Assembly (NCBI GenBank): GCA_910579495.1
Contig: CAJTVD010000029.1
Location: 1 to 26,779 of the forward strand
Length of the DNA stretch: 26,779 nucleotides
Direction of reading: 5' to 3'
Source of the DNA: an uncultured Lachnospiraceae bacterium
GTDB lineage: Bacteria > Bacillota > Clostridia > Lachnospirales > Lachnospiraceae
Shown here piece by piece: positions 7,932 to 16,229 of this stretch. How positions within the stretch are numbered: the stretch's first letter is position 1; each line of letters starts with the position of its first letter. A model generated the notes under the pieces. That model made no database searches. It had not been told where the DNA came from and worked only from the letters and a program-made list of their open reading frames with translations. The position numbers and the translations under genes are program-made.

Positions 7932-8891
7932 TTACCACAGGCCAACTTCTGCAAACTTCTGGGACAAATGATTGGTGGCCGCCACAACCAGAAGCGAAAA
8001 GAGTGATTTAAACAGGCCGATAGCCGTTGCATACTCAAACTTACCGTATTTAAGGCCTGTCTGAAGGACATAAGTATCCAGGACCTGGGATATCTGCATA
8101 TTAGCGGGCTGCTGTAACAGAAGGATCTGGTCGTAGCCTGCGTTCAAAATACCGCCCACCGCCATGATGAACATGATGCCGATGGTAGTGGAGATCCCGG
8201 GCAGGGTAATATGCCAGGTACACTGCCAACGGTTGGCGCCGTCGATGGTGGCCGCTTCATAAAGCCCCTGGTCTATGCCGGTGATAGCGGACAGATAGAC
8301 AATGGAGCCCCAGCCCACCCCTTTCCACATATCTGAAAAGATCACCAGGGGATAAAACGCCGATTTTTCTCCCATGATGAAAACGGATTCCAGCCCCATT
8401 AATTTCCGGATTTCATTGACCACGCCTCCATAAGGGGTAAATACTGCCGTCATCAACTGGATTACCACGACCCATGATACGAAGTTGGGCAGATAGCTCA
8501 TCGTCTGGATGGTTCTCTTAAATCCTGCGGAGCGGATCTCATTTAGCAGAAGCGCCAATATAATAGGCGCGGGGAAACAGCAGATGATCTTAGCGCCGCT
8601 GATTACCACTGTGTTGCGGATAGTGACCCAGAATTCGGGCGAGGTCATAAAGGATTTAAAATGCTTTAGGCCAGCCCATTCGCTGCCGAAAATCCCTAGG
8701 TCAAACCGATAGCTTTTGAACGCTAGAATGATACCTGCCATAGGGGCGTAGCAAAACACCAGAAGCCAAATAATACATGGCAGCATAAACAGATACAATA
8801 CCTTGTGTTTTTTGGCCTGGATCCACATCCGTTTCCTGTTATAGTTTTTTTGCTCCAAAGACAGGGCAACACTTACACTTTTCCTTCCCAT
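7932..8891 (-). CDS. ABC sugar permease, importer 1 (LplB-like)
   Basis: A 319-residue membrane permease of the LplB/MalF type. It has a basic N-terminus, six predicted helices starting near residue 31 (VLYLFMLPCIIWLLVFCYAPM), and the EAA loop EAATIDG (212-218). The C-terminal FAEVGLW matches the ending seen in LplB-like proteins. AGGAAAGG lies 10 bases before the ATG at 8891. It is the first gene of the minus-strand importer operon and is divergent from the GntR-LacI regulator. A 29-bp palindrome lies about 30 bases upstream of its start, suggesting direct control by that regulator. Confidence 0.9.
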   Translation of the reverse strand: MGRKSVSVALSLEQKNYNRKRMWIQAKKHKVLYLFMLPCIIWLLVFCYAPMAGIILAFKSYRFDLGIFGSEWAGLKHFKSFMTSPEFWVTIRNTVVISGAKIICCFPAPIILALLLNEIRSAGFKRTIQTMSYLPNFVSWVVVIQLMTAVFTPYGGVVNEIRKLMGLESVFIMGEKSAFYPLVIFSDMWKGVGWGSIVYLSAITGIDQGLYEAATIDGANRWQCTWHITLPGISTTIGIMFIMAVGGILNAGYDQILLLQQPANMQISQVLDTYVLQTGLKYGKFEYATAIGLFKSLFSLLVVAATNHLSQKFAEVGLW

Positions 8892-8920
8892 ACATTCACA
8901 CCTTTCCTGATTTGATTGAC

Positions 8921-8949
8921 AGATATGATATATCTAATATGTCATATCT
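8921..8949. promoter_or_regulatory. 29-bp near-perfect palindrome, probable operator
   Basis: Arms AGATATGATATAT and ATATGTCATATCT are 13 bases each around a CTA centre, and 12 of 13 positions pair. The site lies between the LplB-like start and its predicted promoter, so a bound repressor would block transcription of importer 1. The divergent GntR-LacI regulator is the natural candidate binder (inference). Confidence 0.55.
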
Positions 8950-8991
8950 GAATTTTGCATTGTTATAAATGCTATGTTTTATTTTAAAGCA

Positions 8992-9020
8992 ACTATATAA
9001 TATTTTGTGCGAAATGTAAA
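8992..9020 (-). promoter_or_regulatory. Predicted sigma-A promoter for importer 1
   Basis: On the minus strand TTTACA (9015-9020) and TATAGT (8992-8997) are 17 bases apart. The leader to the LplB start is about 95 bases and includes the palindrome at 8921-8949. Confidence 0.45.
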
Positions 9021-9080
9021 TAGGTTTTATTATTTTTGTGAAATATATATAAAATAGACCAAAATCATTAATACAAATAC

Positions 9081-9100
9081 AATATATCAAATATATCAAA
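9081..9100. repeat. Tandem ATATATCAA direct repeat next to the regulator promoter
   Basis: AATATATCAA is followed directly by ATATATCAAA. The repeat sits immediately upstream of the -35 box of the regulator gene. It shares an AT-rich ATAT core with the palindrome at 8921-8949, so it may be a half-site, though low complexity could explain it. Confidence 0.3.
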
Positions 9101-9109
9101 TCATTGGTA

Positions 9110-9139
9110 TTGACACATGGTAAATTCCGAGGTTATATT
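9110..9139 (+). promoter_or_regulatory. Predicted sigma-A promoter for the GntR-LacI regulator
   Basis: A consensus TTGACA (9110-9115) and TATATT (9134-9139) are separated by 18 bases. The start codon at 9188 lies about 40 bases beyond the expected transcription start. This placement also argues against the longer reading frame starting at 9104. Confidence 0.6.
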
Positions 9140-9187
9140 ATAAGTAACTCTTATTTTATGTTGTTCACAAAGGAGGGAGGCTTTTCT

Positions 9188-10330
9188 ATGGCACATGTGA
9201 CAGATATGCCCGGCATGCCAATGTATCTGAAGATAAAAAATGATATCATGCAACAGGTTAAAAATAATCTTCTTTTGCCGGGAGACAGGCTCCCTACGGA
9301 ATTACAGCTCATGGAGAAATATGGTGTGAGCCGCATCACGGTATCCAAGGCGCTGGGGGAACTGAAAAATGAAGGATATGTGGAACGGTTTCCCAACAAA
9401 GGGACGTTTGTGGCAGACGCGTCCCTGGCCTCGTCTTTGGTTAATGATGTGGAGGTTCCTGAAAGGACAGAGCCAACCTCTGATATCCTGCCGGAGGTTG
9501 CCTGTATCCTGCCTACCTTAAAAGACCTTTTCTCCCTCACTATGCTGAATGGGGCGCTGTCGGTCTTTTCGCCGGACCGTTATCTGTGCCATATATTCCA
9601 CAGCCAGAACCCGCAGATGGAGAACTATCTGCTTCGCCGCTGCCTGGATACGGATATTTCCGGCATGATCCTTTTTCCCCAGGACCAGCCTTTTTTCAGC
9701 AATGAGCTCCTTTCCATGCAGCTGCAGAAATATCCGCTTGTACTGCTGGACCGCTATCTGCCCCGGCTGGACACCAGTTATGTGGTTGCAGACAACAAAG
9801 CGGCAGGGAAACTTTGCATGGACCACCTGCACGGTCTCGGGCACAGGAAAGTTGCCCTGGTAACCGCTACCGGACGCAATACTTTTTCTGTAAAGTACCG
9901 GATTGCAGGCTTATATTCTGCAGCGGAAAGATGGGAAATGCCGGAAAGCGCCATCCATATCGTTGAATATTTTGACCAGGGAAAGGATATTGCCCACTAC
10001 CAGGAAATGTTCCGCAGGCTGGTGGTGGATAAGCGGGTTACCGCATTTATTGCCGCCGAATGCGGTGTATGCGCCTACCTTTATAACCTTTTCGCTTCGC
10101 TGGGGCTGAAAGTCCCGGCTGATGTTTCCCTGCTCTCTTTCGACAGGCCTATGACAGGGATGGTGAATCCAGATTTTTTCACCTATATCAATCAATCTGA
10201 ATATTTAATGGGAAAGGAGGCGGGGAATATTCTGCGGCGGCGTTTGGAACACCGGGATATGAACGTCTACCATAAAATCATCACCCCCACCCTGGAAGTC
10301 CATGGTTCCACGGGGAAAGTGCCCCAGTAG
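9188..10330 (+). CDS. GntR-LacI hybrid transcriptional regulator (AraR-like architecture)
   Basis: A 380-residue DNA-binding sensor. Residues about 10-75 are a GntR winged helix-turn-helix (MYLKIKNDIMQQVK, LPGDRLPTELQLMEKYGVSR, ITVSKALGELKNEGYVER, GTFVAD). From about 95 onward it is a LacI/periplasmic-binding-protein-like sugar-sensing domain (GMILFPQDQPFF, LVLLDRYLPRLDTSYVVADN, LGHRKVALVT). The same combination is found in AraR of Bacillus. The start at 9188 has AAGGAGGGAGG upstream; an in-frame ATG at 9104 is rejected because it precedes the promoter. It is divergent from importer 1 and lies upstream of GH2, GH95, the AAA-like and rhodanese genes, so it probably senses a sugar from the imported glycan and controls both transcription units. 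Confidence 0.88.
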   Translation: MAHVTDMPGMPMYLKIKNDIMQQVKNNLLLPGDRLPTELQLMEKYGVSRITVSKALGELKNEGYVERFPNKGTFVADASLASSLVNDVEVPERTEPTSDILPEVACILPTLKDLFSLTMLNGALSVFSPDRYLCHIFHSQNPQMENYLLRRCLDTDISGMILFPQDQPFFSNELLSMQLQKYPLVLLDRYLPRLDTSYVVADNKAAGKLCMDHLHGLGHRKVALVTATGRNTFSVKYRIAGLYSAAERWEMPESAIHIVEYFDQGKDIAHYQEMFRRLVVDKRVTAFIAAECGVCAYLYNLFASLGLKVPADVSLLSFDRPMTGMVNPDFFTYINQSEYLMGKEAGNILRRRLEHRDMNVYHKIITPTLEVHGSTGKVPQ

Positions 10331-10343
10331 TGGCTCTTGGCTC

Positions 10344-10372
10344 TGGTAAGCCGGAGGGGCTTGTGTTATACT
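10344..10372 (+). promoter_or_regulatory. Possible promoter ahead of the GH2 gene
   Basis: TATACT (10367-10372) is a good -10 box, with TGTG just upstream. The -35 at 17 bases (TGGTAA) is poor. It would allow the glycosidase genes to be expressed apart from the regulator. Confidence 0.3.
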
Positions 10373-10394
10373 GGGAGCAGGGACTGGCGTTTTG

Positions 10395-10425
10395 TACAGG
10401 CGGCCAAAAGGCTGGCTGCCCTGTA
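10395..10425 (+). repeat. Inverted repeat in the GH2 leader
   Basis: TACAGG-CGGCC, an AAAA loop, then GGCTG and, after a short bulge, CCTGTA. It lies 32 bases before the GH2 start codon. It could form an mRNA hairpin or be a regulator site. Confidence 0.35.
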
Positions 10426-10456
10426 TAGTGGAGTGGTACAAGATAAGGAGGGACAT

Positions 10457-12172
10457 ATGGCAGGTAAGATACCAAGGCCGGAGCACCCTAATCCCCAGAT
10501 GGAGCGGGAAAACTGGATGAATTTAAACGGGGAGTGGGACTTTGCGTTTGATTTTGGGAACAGTGGGATCGACCGGAGATTTTATGAGAGAACAGAACTT
10601 GACAGAAAGATCACAGTGCCTTTCTGCCCGGAGAGTGCCTTAAGCGGGATCGGCTATAAGGACTTTATCCGGGCGGTGTGGTATCACCGGGCCGTTGCCC
10701 TGGGCAGTAAATGGCTCTCTGGCAGGCTCCTTCTGCACTTTGGGGCGGTGGACTATGAGTGCCGGGTGTGGGTAAACGGCAGGGAAGCGGGGAGCCACCA
10801 GGGCGGCTACACCTCCTTTACCTTTGATATTACCGGGCTGGTGAAGGAGGGGGAAAACCATCTGTCCATCTATGCCGGGGACGATGCCAGGAGCGGCAGG
10901 CAGCCCAGAGGGAAGCAGAGCGGGCAATACGGTTCCCAGGGCTGTGAGTATACCCGCACCACAGGCATCTGGCAGACTGTCTGGCTGGAGTCTGTGCCGG
11001 AGAACCATATTGAGAAGGTGCAGTATTACCCCAATATTGCAGAGGGGACGCTGGCGGTCCGGGCGGTGGCCAGGGGCTGCGGGGAGCTTACGGCGAAAGC
11101 CTTCTATGAGGGCAGGGAGTGCGGGAGCGCTTCCGCAAGGATCAGTGCAGGCGGGGCAGTGGCCATCCTTCCTTTGTCTGAGCTCCATCTTTGGGAAGCC
11201 GGGGCGGGAAGGCTTTACCGCCTTGTGCTTACCTTTGGGGAAGACCGGGTGGAGAGCTATTTCGGCATGAGGGAGATCTGTGTCCAGGGAGAGAAGGTGC
11301 TGCTAAACGGCAAGCCGGTCTTCCAGAGGCTGGTGCTGGACCAGGGCTTTTATCCTGAGGGGATCTACACTGCCCCCCATGAGGAAGACCTGAAAAGGGA
11401 TATTGAGCTGTCTATGGCAGCGGGATTTAATGGTGCACGGCTCCATGAGAAGGTCTTTGAACCCAGGTTCCTGTATTATTGTGACAGGCTGGGATACCTG
11501 GTCTGGGGGGAGCACGCCAACTGGGGGCTGGACATCAGCGACCCCCATGGGCTTACCAGGTTCCTGCCGGAGTGGATGGAGGCAGTAGGGCGGGACTTCA
11601 ACCATCCTGCCATTGTGGGCTGGTGCCCGTTTAATGAGACCTGGGATTATCAGGGGCGCAAGCAGGAGGATTCACTTCTGGAGACCGTATACCGGATGAC
11701 CAAACTTTATGATACCACCAGGCCATGTATTGATACCAGCGGTAATTTTCATGTAAAGACGGATATTTACGACATTCACGATTATGAGCAGGATCCCGGG
11801 GAATTTGCTGCCCACTACCAGCCCTTTAAAGAAGGGGGGGAGCTGTGGGACAACCATTCTTACAGGCAGACCCCGGTGAAAGGCGTCCCTGTGTTTGTCA
11901 GCGAGTATGGCGGTATCAAGTGGGATGTAGAGGGCGGTGAGGAGAACTGGGGCTACGGGCAGGGGCCGGAGACAGAGGAAGAATTTATAGAAAGATACCA
12001 AAAGCTTACGGACACCCTTTTGGATAATCCCCGTATGTTTGGGTTCTGCTATACCCAGCTTTATGACGTGGAGCAGGAGGCCAACGGGCTTTATACCTAT
12101 GAAAGGAAGCCCAAGTTCGATATGGGGGTCTTTAGGAAGATCAACAGCCGCAAGGCAGCCATTGAAGATTAG
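10457..12172 (+). CDS. Glycoside hydrolase family 2 (beta-galactosidase/beta-glucuronidase superfamily)
   Basis: A 571-residue retaining beta-glycosidase with the usual order: sugar-binding jelly roll (about 15-180, with NLNGEWDFAFDFG and VWVNGREAGSHQGGYTSFTFDIT), a small immunoglobulin-like domain, then a TIM barrel. The acid/base is E394 in CPFNETWD and the nucleophile is E483 in VFVSEYGG. The C-terminal NGLYTYERKPKFD lacks the NxK motif that marks true beta-glucuronidases, so a beta-galactosidase or related activity is more likely. No signal peptide, hence cytoplasmic. The start at 10457 follows AAGGAGGGAC; earlier in-frame codons lack a ribosome site and look unrelated. GH95 begins 22 bases after its stop, so they are cotranscribed. 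Exact substrate uncertain. Confidence 0.85.
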   Translation: MAGKIPRPEHPNPQMERENWMNLNGEWDFAFDFGNSGIDRRFYERTELDRKITVPFCPESALSGIGYKDFIRAVWYHRAVALGSKWLSGRLLLHFGAVDYECRVWVNGREAGSHQGGYTSFTFDITGLVKEGENHLSIYAGDDARSGRQPRGKQSGQYGSQGCEYTRTTGIWQTVWLESVPENHIEKVQYYPNIAEGTLAVRAVARGCGELTAKAFYEGRECGSASARISAGGAVAILPLSELHLWEAGAGRLYRLVLTFGEDRVESYFGMREICVQGEKVLLNGKPVFQRLVLDQGFYPEGIYTAPHEEDLKRDIELSMAAGFNGARLHEKVFEPRFLYYCDRLGYLVWGEHANWGLDISDPHGLTRFLPEWMEAVGRDFNHPAIVGWCPFNETWDYQGRKQEDSLLETVYRMTKLYDTTRPCIDTSGNFHVKTDIYDIHDYEQDPGEFAAHYQPFKEGGELWDNHSYRQTPVKGVPVFVSEYGGIKWDVEGGEENWGYGQGPETEEEFIERYQKLTDTLLDNPRMFGFCYTQLYDVEQEANGLYTYERKPKFDMGVFRKINSRKAAIED

Positions 12173-12194
12173 GACGCAAGGAAAGGGAAAGGCT

Positions 12195-14534
12195 ATGAAA
12201 ATCGTATTTGAACAGCCCGCATCCTGCTGGGAGGAAGGGTTTCCCCTGGGGAACGGACGGATCGGGGCAGTGATGTACGGGGGCAGTGACCGGGAGATAT
12301 TGAAATTGAATGAGGATACCCTGTGGTCAGGGCATCCGGCCAGATGCCTCCGGGGCATGTCGCCGGAGACGGCGGCGCGGGCAGGGGAACTGGCAAAGCA
12401 GGGAAAGCCGGGACAGGCCATGGAGGTCCTGGAAGAAAAGCTCCTGGAGGCGGAGGATGTGCAGATGTATGTCCCTTTTGGGAATCTGTACCTGGACTTT
12501 CAGGGGAAGCGGGAGATCTCCGGCTACAAAAGGAGCCTGGACCTGGAAAATGCCGTTGCAACGGTGGCCTATGAAAACTGCCAAAAGAAATATGAGCATA
12601 CCTGTTTTTGCAGCGCCCCTGCCCAGGCGCTGGTGTACAGGGTCAGGTCTGAAGAGGCGTTTACTGTAAAGATCAGCGCAGGATCAGGGTTTTTGGGACA
12701 GATGCAGTATGAGGGCGATACCTTCCGCCTTTTGGGGGAGTGCCCTGGAAGGAATTCTTTTACCCTGCCGGAGAGCGGCGGGAAAGAAGACTGCCTGGCT
12801 TTTTCGGAAAAGCCCCAGGAACGGGGGATACGCTATCTGGGTATGGGCAGTGTCAGGACGGCGGATGGGCAGGTGGCAGCCCGGGAGGACGGCATCCTCT
12901 GCAAGGATACCCACGAGATGACGGTGTATTTGTGGATCCGTTCCAGCTTTAACGGTTTTAACAAACATCCCTTTCTGGAAGGGGCTGATTTTGAAGCGCT
13001 GATCCAAAAGGACAGGGAGAGCGGGGACAAAGCCTTTGATGAGCTGATGCAGGAACACCGTAAGGATTACGCTTCTTATTATGGCAGGGTGAAGCTGGAC
13101 CTGGGCACAAGCGGCAGGGAAGAGATGGATATGAAGCGCCGTCTCCAGGACTTTGAGGCCGGGGCAGAGGATATATCCCTGTATACGCTGCTGTTTGATT
13201 TCGGCAGATACCTGCTGATCTCTTCCTCAAGGCCGGGGACACAGGCGGCAAATCTTCAGGGGATATGGAACCAGAAGAAGATCCCACCCTGGTTTAGCGA
13301 CTATACGGTGAACATCAATACCCAGATGAATTACTGGATGACAGGCCCCTGCGGGCTCCATGAACTGATAGGGCCTCTTGTTGCGCTGAACCTGGAACTG
13401 CTGGAAAACGGCAGGGCGTGCGCCAGGGAGCTTTTGGGAAAGAATGGCTCCGCCTGCTTCCATAACGTGGATATCTGGCGGAAAGCGTCCCCGGCTACCG
13501 GACAGGCGGTGTGGGCATACTGGCCTTTCGGCTCTGCCTGGATGTGCAGGAACCTCTACGATGAGTACCAGTTTGTGGAGGACGAGGCGTATTTAAGGAA
13601 GATCTTCCCTGTGATAGAGGAAAATGTGGCCTTCTGTATGGAAATGTTGGAAAAGCTTCCTGAGGGCTACGGGGCCTGCCCTGCCACTTCGCCGGAGAAT
13701 ACGTTCCTGTGCCAGGGGGAGGGCTGCTCTGTGGCGATGTACACGGAAAACACCCTTGCCATTATCCGTAACCTGTTCAGGGATTATCTGGAGGCTTGCC
13801 GGATCCTGGGAGCAGGGGGGGAACGTCCGGGGGCGGTGGAAAGCCTTCTTCGGGAAATCATCCCCACCAAGACCGGGAGCCAGGGGCAGATCCTGGAATG
13901 GGACAGGGAGTGGGAGGAAGAGGACGTGAACCACAGGCATCTCTCCCAACTGTACGAACTGCACCCTGGCCGGGGGATCCTTCCTGAAAAGGAGGAATTA
14001 TTTAAGGGGGCAGAAAAGAGCCTGTTAAGGAGAGGGGACGATGGCACCGGATGGAGCCTGGCCTGGAAGATCCTTATGTGGGCGCGGCTGCGCCGGGGAG
14101 ACCGGGCTGGGAATATGCTGAAAAAGATTTTCCGCATGATAGAGCCAAAGGAAGGCGCGGCGTACCGGGGCGGCGGCCTGTACCCAAATCTGTTCTGTGC
14201 CCATCCTCCGTTCCAGATTGACGGGAATCTGGGCTATACTGCCGGGGTGGCGGAAGTGCTGGTACAGAGCCACGGAGAGGAACTGGCAATTTTGCCCGCC
14301 CTGCCCCCTGCATGGGAAAAGGGCACTGTAAAAGGGCTGAAAGCCCGGGGCGGCATTACCGTAGATATCCGGTGGGACAAGGAGCAGGTGGGCTACTTGT
14401 TGCACAGCGATACGGACAGGCAGGTGATGGTCAGCGTTTGCGGAGGGGAAAAGAAAAAGGTTTCCTTATCCGGGGGCACAGATTACCGGGAGGTATGGCA
14501 TGGCGGGAAAAGCAAAGCTTCCAATGGGGATTGA
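12195..14534 (+). CDS. Glycoside hydrolase family 95 alpha-L-fucosidase
   Basis: A 779-residue inverting fucosidase, the normal length for GH95, which releases alpha-1,2- (and in some members 1,3/1,4-) linked L-fucose or related L-galactose from glycans. The N-terminal domain starts with the family hallmark WEEGFPLGNGRIGAVMYGG. The (alpha/alpha)6 barrel holds VNINTQMNYW (N373 and N375), CPATSPENTF (E501, general acid) and FQIDGNLG (D676), equivalent to N421, N423, E566 and D766 of Bifidobacterium AfcA. No signal peptide, so it acts on imported oligosaccharide. The start at 12195 has GGAAAGG upstream; a longer in-frame start would lie inside the GH2 gene. The last 35 bases overlap the next gene. 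Confidence 0.92.
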   Translation: MKIVFEQPASCWEEGFPLGNGRIGAVMYGGSDREILKLNEDTLWSGHPARCLRGMSPETAARAGELAKQGKPGQAMEVLEEKLLEAEDVQMYVPFGNLYLDFQGKREISGYKRSLDLENAVATVAYENCQKKYEHTCFCSAPAQALVYRVRSEEAFTVKISAGSGFLGQMQYEGDTFRLLGECPGRNSFTLPESGGKEDCLAFSEKPQERGIRYLGMGSVRTADGQVAAREDGILCKDTHEMTVYLWIRSSFNGFNKHPFLEGADFEALIQKDRESGDKAFDELMQEHRKDYASYYGRVKLDLGTSGREEMDMKRRLQDFEAGAEDISLYTLLFDFGRYLLISSSRPGTQAANLQGIWNQKKIPPWFSDYTVNINTQMNYWMTGPCGLHELIGPLVALNLELLENGRACARELLGKNGSACFHNVDIWRKASPATGQAVWAYWPFGSAWMCRNLYDEYQFVEDEAYLRKIFPVIEENVAFCMEMLEKLPEGYGACPATSPENTFLCQGEGCSVAMYTENTLAIIRNLFRDYLEACRILGAGGERPGAVESLLREIIPTKTGSQGQILEWDREWEEEDVNHRHLSQLYELHPGRGILPEKEELFKGAEKSLLRRGDDGTGWSLAWKILMWARLRRGDRAGNMLKKIFRMIEPKEGAAYRGGGLYPNLFCAHPPFQIDGNLGYTAGVAEVLVQSHGEELAILPALPPAWEKGTVKGLKARGGITVDIRWDKEQVGYLLHSDTDRQVMVSVCGGEKKKVSLSGGTDYREVWHGGKSKASNGD

Positions 14535-16197
14535 AGACTTTGGCGAGATGCGCACCGGGGGATATTATTATATTGATAAGACAGGGCTCATCAGGACGCT
14601 TCTTGAAAATTTTGGAAAAGTCAATCTCTTTACCCGCCCAAGGCGGTTTGGGAAGACCCTGAACATGAGTATGCTGAAATATTTTTTTGAGATCGGAAGC
14701 GATGGCACCCTTTTCCATGGGCTGGAGATCGCAAAGGAAAGGGAGCTTTGCCGTGATTATATGGGAAAGTTCCCGGTGATCTCCCTAAGCTTAAAAGAGG
14801 TGGAGGGAGAGTGCTTTGATGCGGCGAAAGGCGTCCTGCGTTCTGTTATCGGGGATGAGGCTGCCAGGTTTCAGTTCCTTGCCCAAAGCCAGCAATTATC
14901 AGAGATAGAACGGCGGCAGTACAGGGCTCTTGTGGAACTCAATGAAAAGGGCGAATATGCCATGTCCGATGAACTTCTATCAAAAAGTATTCTGATGCTA
15001 TCCCGCTTCCTGCAAAAGCACTACGGCCAAAGGGTGGTGGTGTTGGTGGATGAATATGATGTGCCCCTGGATAAGGGGTATGGGGCAGGATACTACGGTT
15101 CTATGGTAAATCTGGTCAGAGGATTGTTTGGGAGAGCCCTAAAGACAAACAACAGCCTGCTTTTTGCGGCCCTTACCGGATGCCTTAGGATATCAAGGGA
15201 GAGCATTTTTACGGGCTTCAATAATTTCAATGTATATACAGTGAAGGATGTACGCTATAATGAATATTTTGGTTTCACTGACAGGGAAGTAAGGGAATTG
15301 TTGGAAAACTACGGGTTCATGGGGCAATATGAGGCCGTGAGAGAATGGTATGATGGTTACCGGTTTGGGAATCTGGGGATATACTGCCCCTGGGATGTAA
15401 TCAGATATTGCGATGACCTGCGGGACGGAAATGCCACACAGCCGCAGAACTATTGGGTAAATACCAGCAGCAATGATATCATCAGAAGGTTTATAGGGAA
15501 AGCGGACAGGGCGGCCAAGGATGAAATGGAAATTCTGGTTGCCGGCGGCACCATCAAAAAAAGGATACGGCAGGAATTGACCTACAGGGACATGGATTCC
15601 CAGGTAGCGTATTTGTGGAGCATCCTTTTTACTACCGGTTATCTGACACAGCGGGGGAGGGACGACGGAGGGCTCACAGAACTGGCCATCCCCAACAAGG
15701 AGATACGCTGGATATTTACAGAGCAGATACAGGAGTGGTTTGCTGCGGAAACCAGGAAAGATGTCCCGAAACTGAGGCGTTTTTGTAAGGCGTTCCTGGA
15801 AAATGATGTTGCGGCCATTGAGGATGGCTTTGCATCCTATCTAAGAAAGACCATCAGTATCCGGGATACCAGCGCCAGAAAGGAAATGAAAGAAAATTTT
15901 TTCCACGGGATCCTGTTAGGATTGCTTGGGAACATGGAGGGATGGAGAGTCTGCTCCAACGCTGAGTCGGGAGAGGGATACAGTGATATCAGCGTGGAAA
16001 TCGAGGAGGAGGAAACCGGGATTGTCATAGAACTGAAATATGCCGAAAATGGGGATCTTGATGCAGGCTGCCAAAAGGCGCTGGACCAGATCAGGGACAG
16101 AAATTACCAGGAGGCATTGATAGAGGATGGCATGAAAACCATTTACAGGTATGGTATTGCATGTTATAAAAAACGCTGCCGTGTGGTTTCAGGGTAG
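14500..16197 (+). CDS. AAA-ATPase-like protein with PD-(D/E)XK domain, coupled to GH95
   Basis: A 565-residue second copy of the family seen at 1483-3156. Shared features are YYYIDKTGLI (22-31), Walker A-like FTRPRRFGKT (44-53), Walker B-like VVLVDEYDVPL near 180-190, FTGFNNFNVYTV in the middle, and the C-terminal YSDI (D496) with IVIELKYA (E511, K513). Its ATG lies 35 bases inside the fucosidase gene, with GGGAGG six bases upstream, so translation is coupled to GH95. A later in-frame ATG (residue 9) would still overlap the fucosidase gene. Family function is not established; both the ATPase and nuclease-like residues are kept, so it is probably active. Its base composition matches the neighbouring sugar genes better than the other copy does. 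Confidence 0.87.
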   Translation: MAGKAKLPMGIEDFGEMRTGGYYYIDKTGLIRTLLENFGKVNLFTRPRRFGKTLNMSMLKYFFEIGSDGTLFHGLEIAKERELCRDYMGKFPVISLSLKEVEGECFDAAKGVLRSVIGDEAARFQFLAQSQQLSEIERRQYRALVELNEKGEYAMSDELLSKSILMLSRFLQKHYGQRVVVLVDEYDVPLDKGYGAGYYGSMVNLVRGLFGRALKTNNSLLFAALTGCLRISRESIFTGFNNFNVYTVKDVRYNEYFGFTDREVRELLENYGFMGQYEAVREWYDGYRFGNLGIYCPWDVIRYCDDLRDGNATQPQNYWVNTSSNDIIRRFIGKADRAAKDEMEILVAGGTIKKRIRQELTYRDMDSQVAYLWSILFTTGYLTQRGRDDGGLTELAIPNKEIRWIFTEQIQEWFAAETRKDVPKLRRFCKAFLENDVAAIEDGFASYLRKTISIRDTSARKEMKENFFHGILLGLLGNMEGWRVCSNAESGEGYSDISVEIEEEETGIVIELKYAENGDLDAGCQKALDQIRDRNYQEALIEDGMKTIYRYGIACYKKRCRVVSG

Positions 16198-16229
16198 CGT
16201 GTGACAGGGCGCCAGAGTGTAAAACAGGG

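Noticed and set aside
8916..8940. TTGACA on the plus strand beside the 29-bp palindrome as a possible promoter
   Set aside because: No -10 hexamer lies at 16-18 bases, and no plus-strand gene begins nearby except the regulator, which has its own better promoter.
9104..9187. Longer N-terminus for the GntR-LacI regulator
   Set aside because: The predicted -35 and -10 boxes lie inside this extension, and a strong AAGGAGGGAGG precedes the internal ATG at 9188.
10337..10456. Longer N-terminus for the GH2 enzyme
   Set aside because: The extra 40 residues do not resemble GH2 and no ribosome site precedes them, while AAGGAGGGAC precedes the ATG at 10457.
11672..12421. 249-codon minus-strand frame across the GH2/GH95 junction
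   Set aside because: Antisense to two genes with intact catalytic motifs. Composition suggests a shadow of GC-rich coding sequence.
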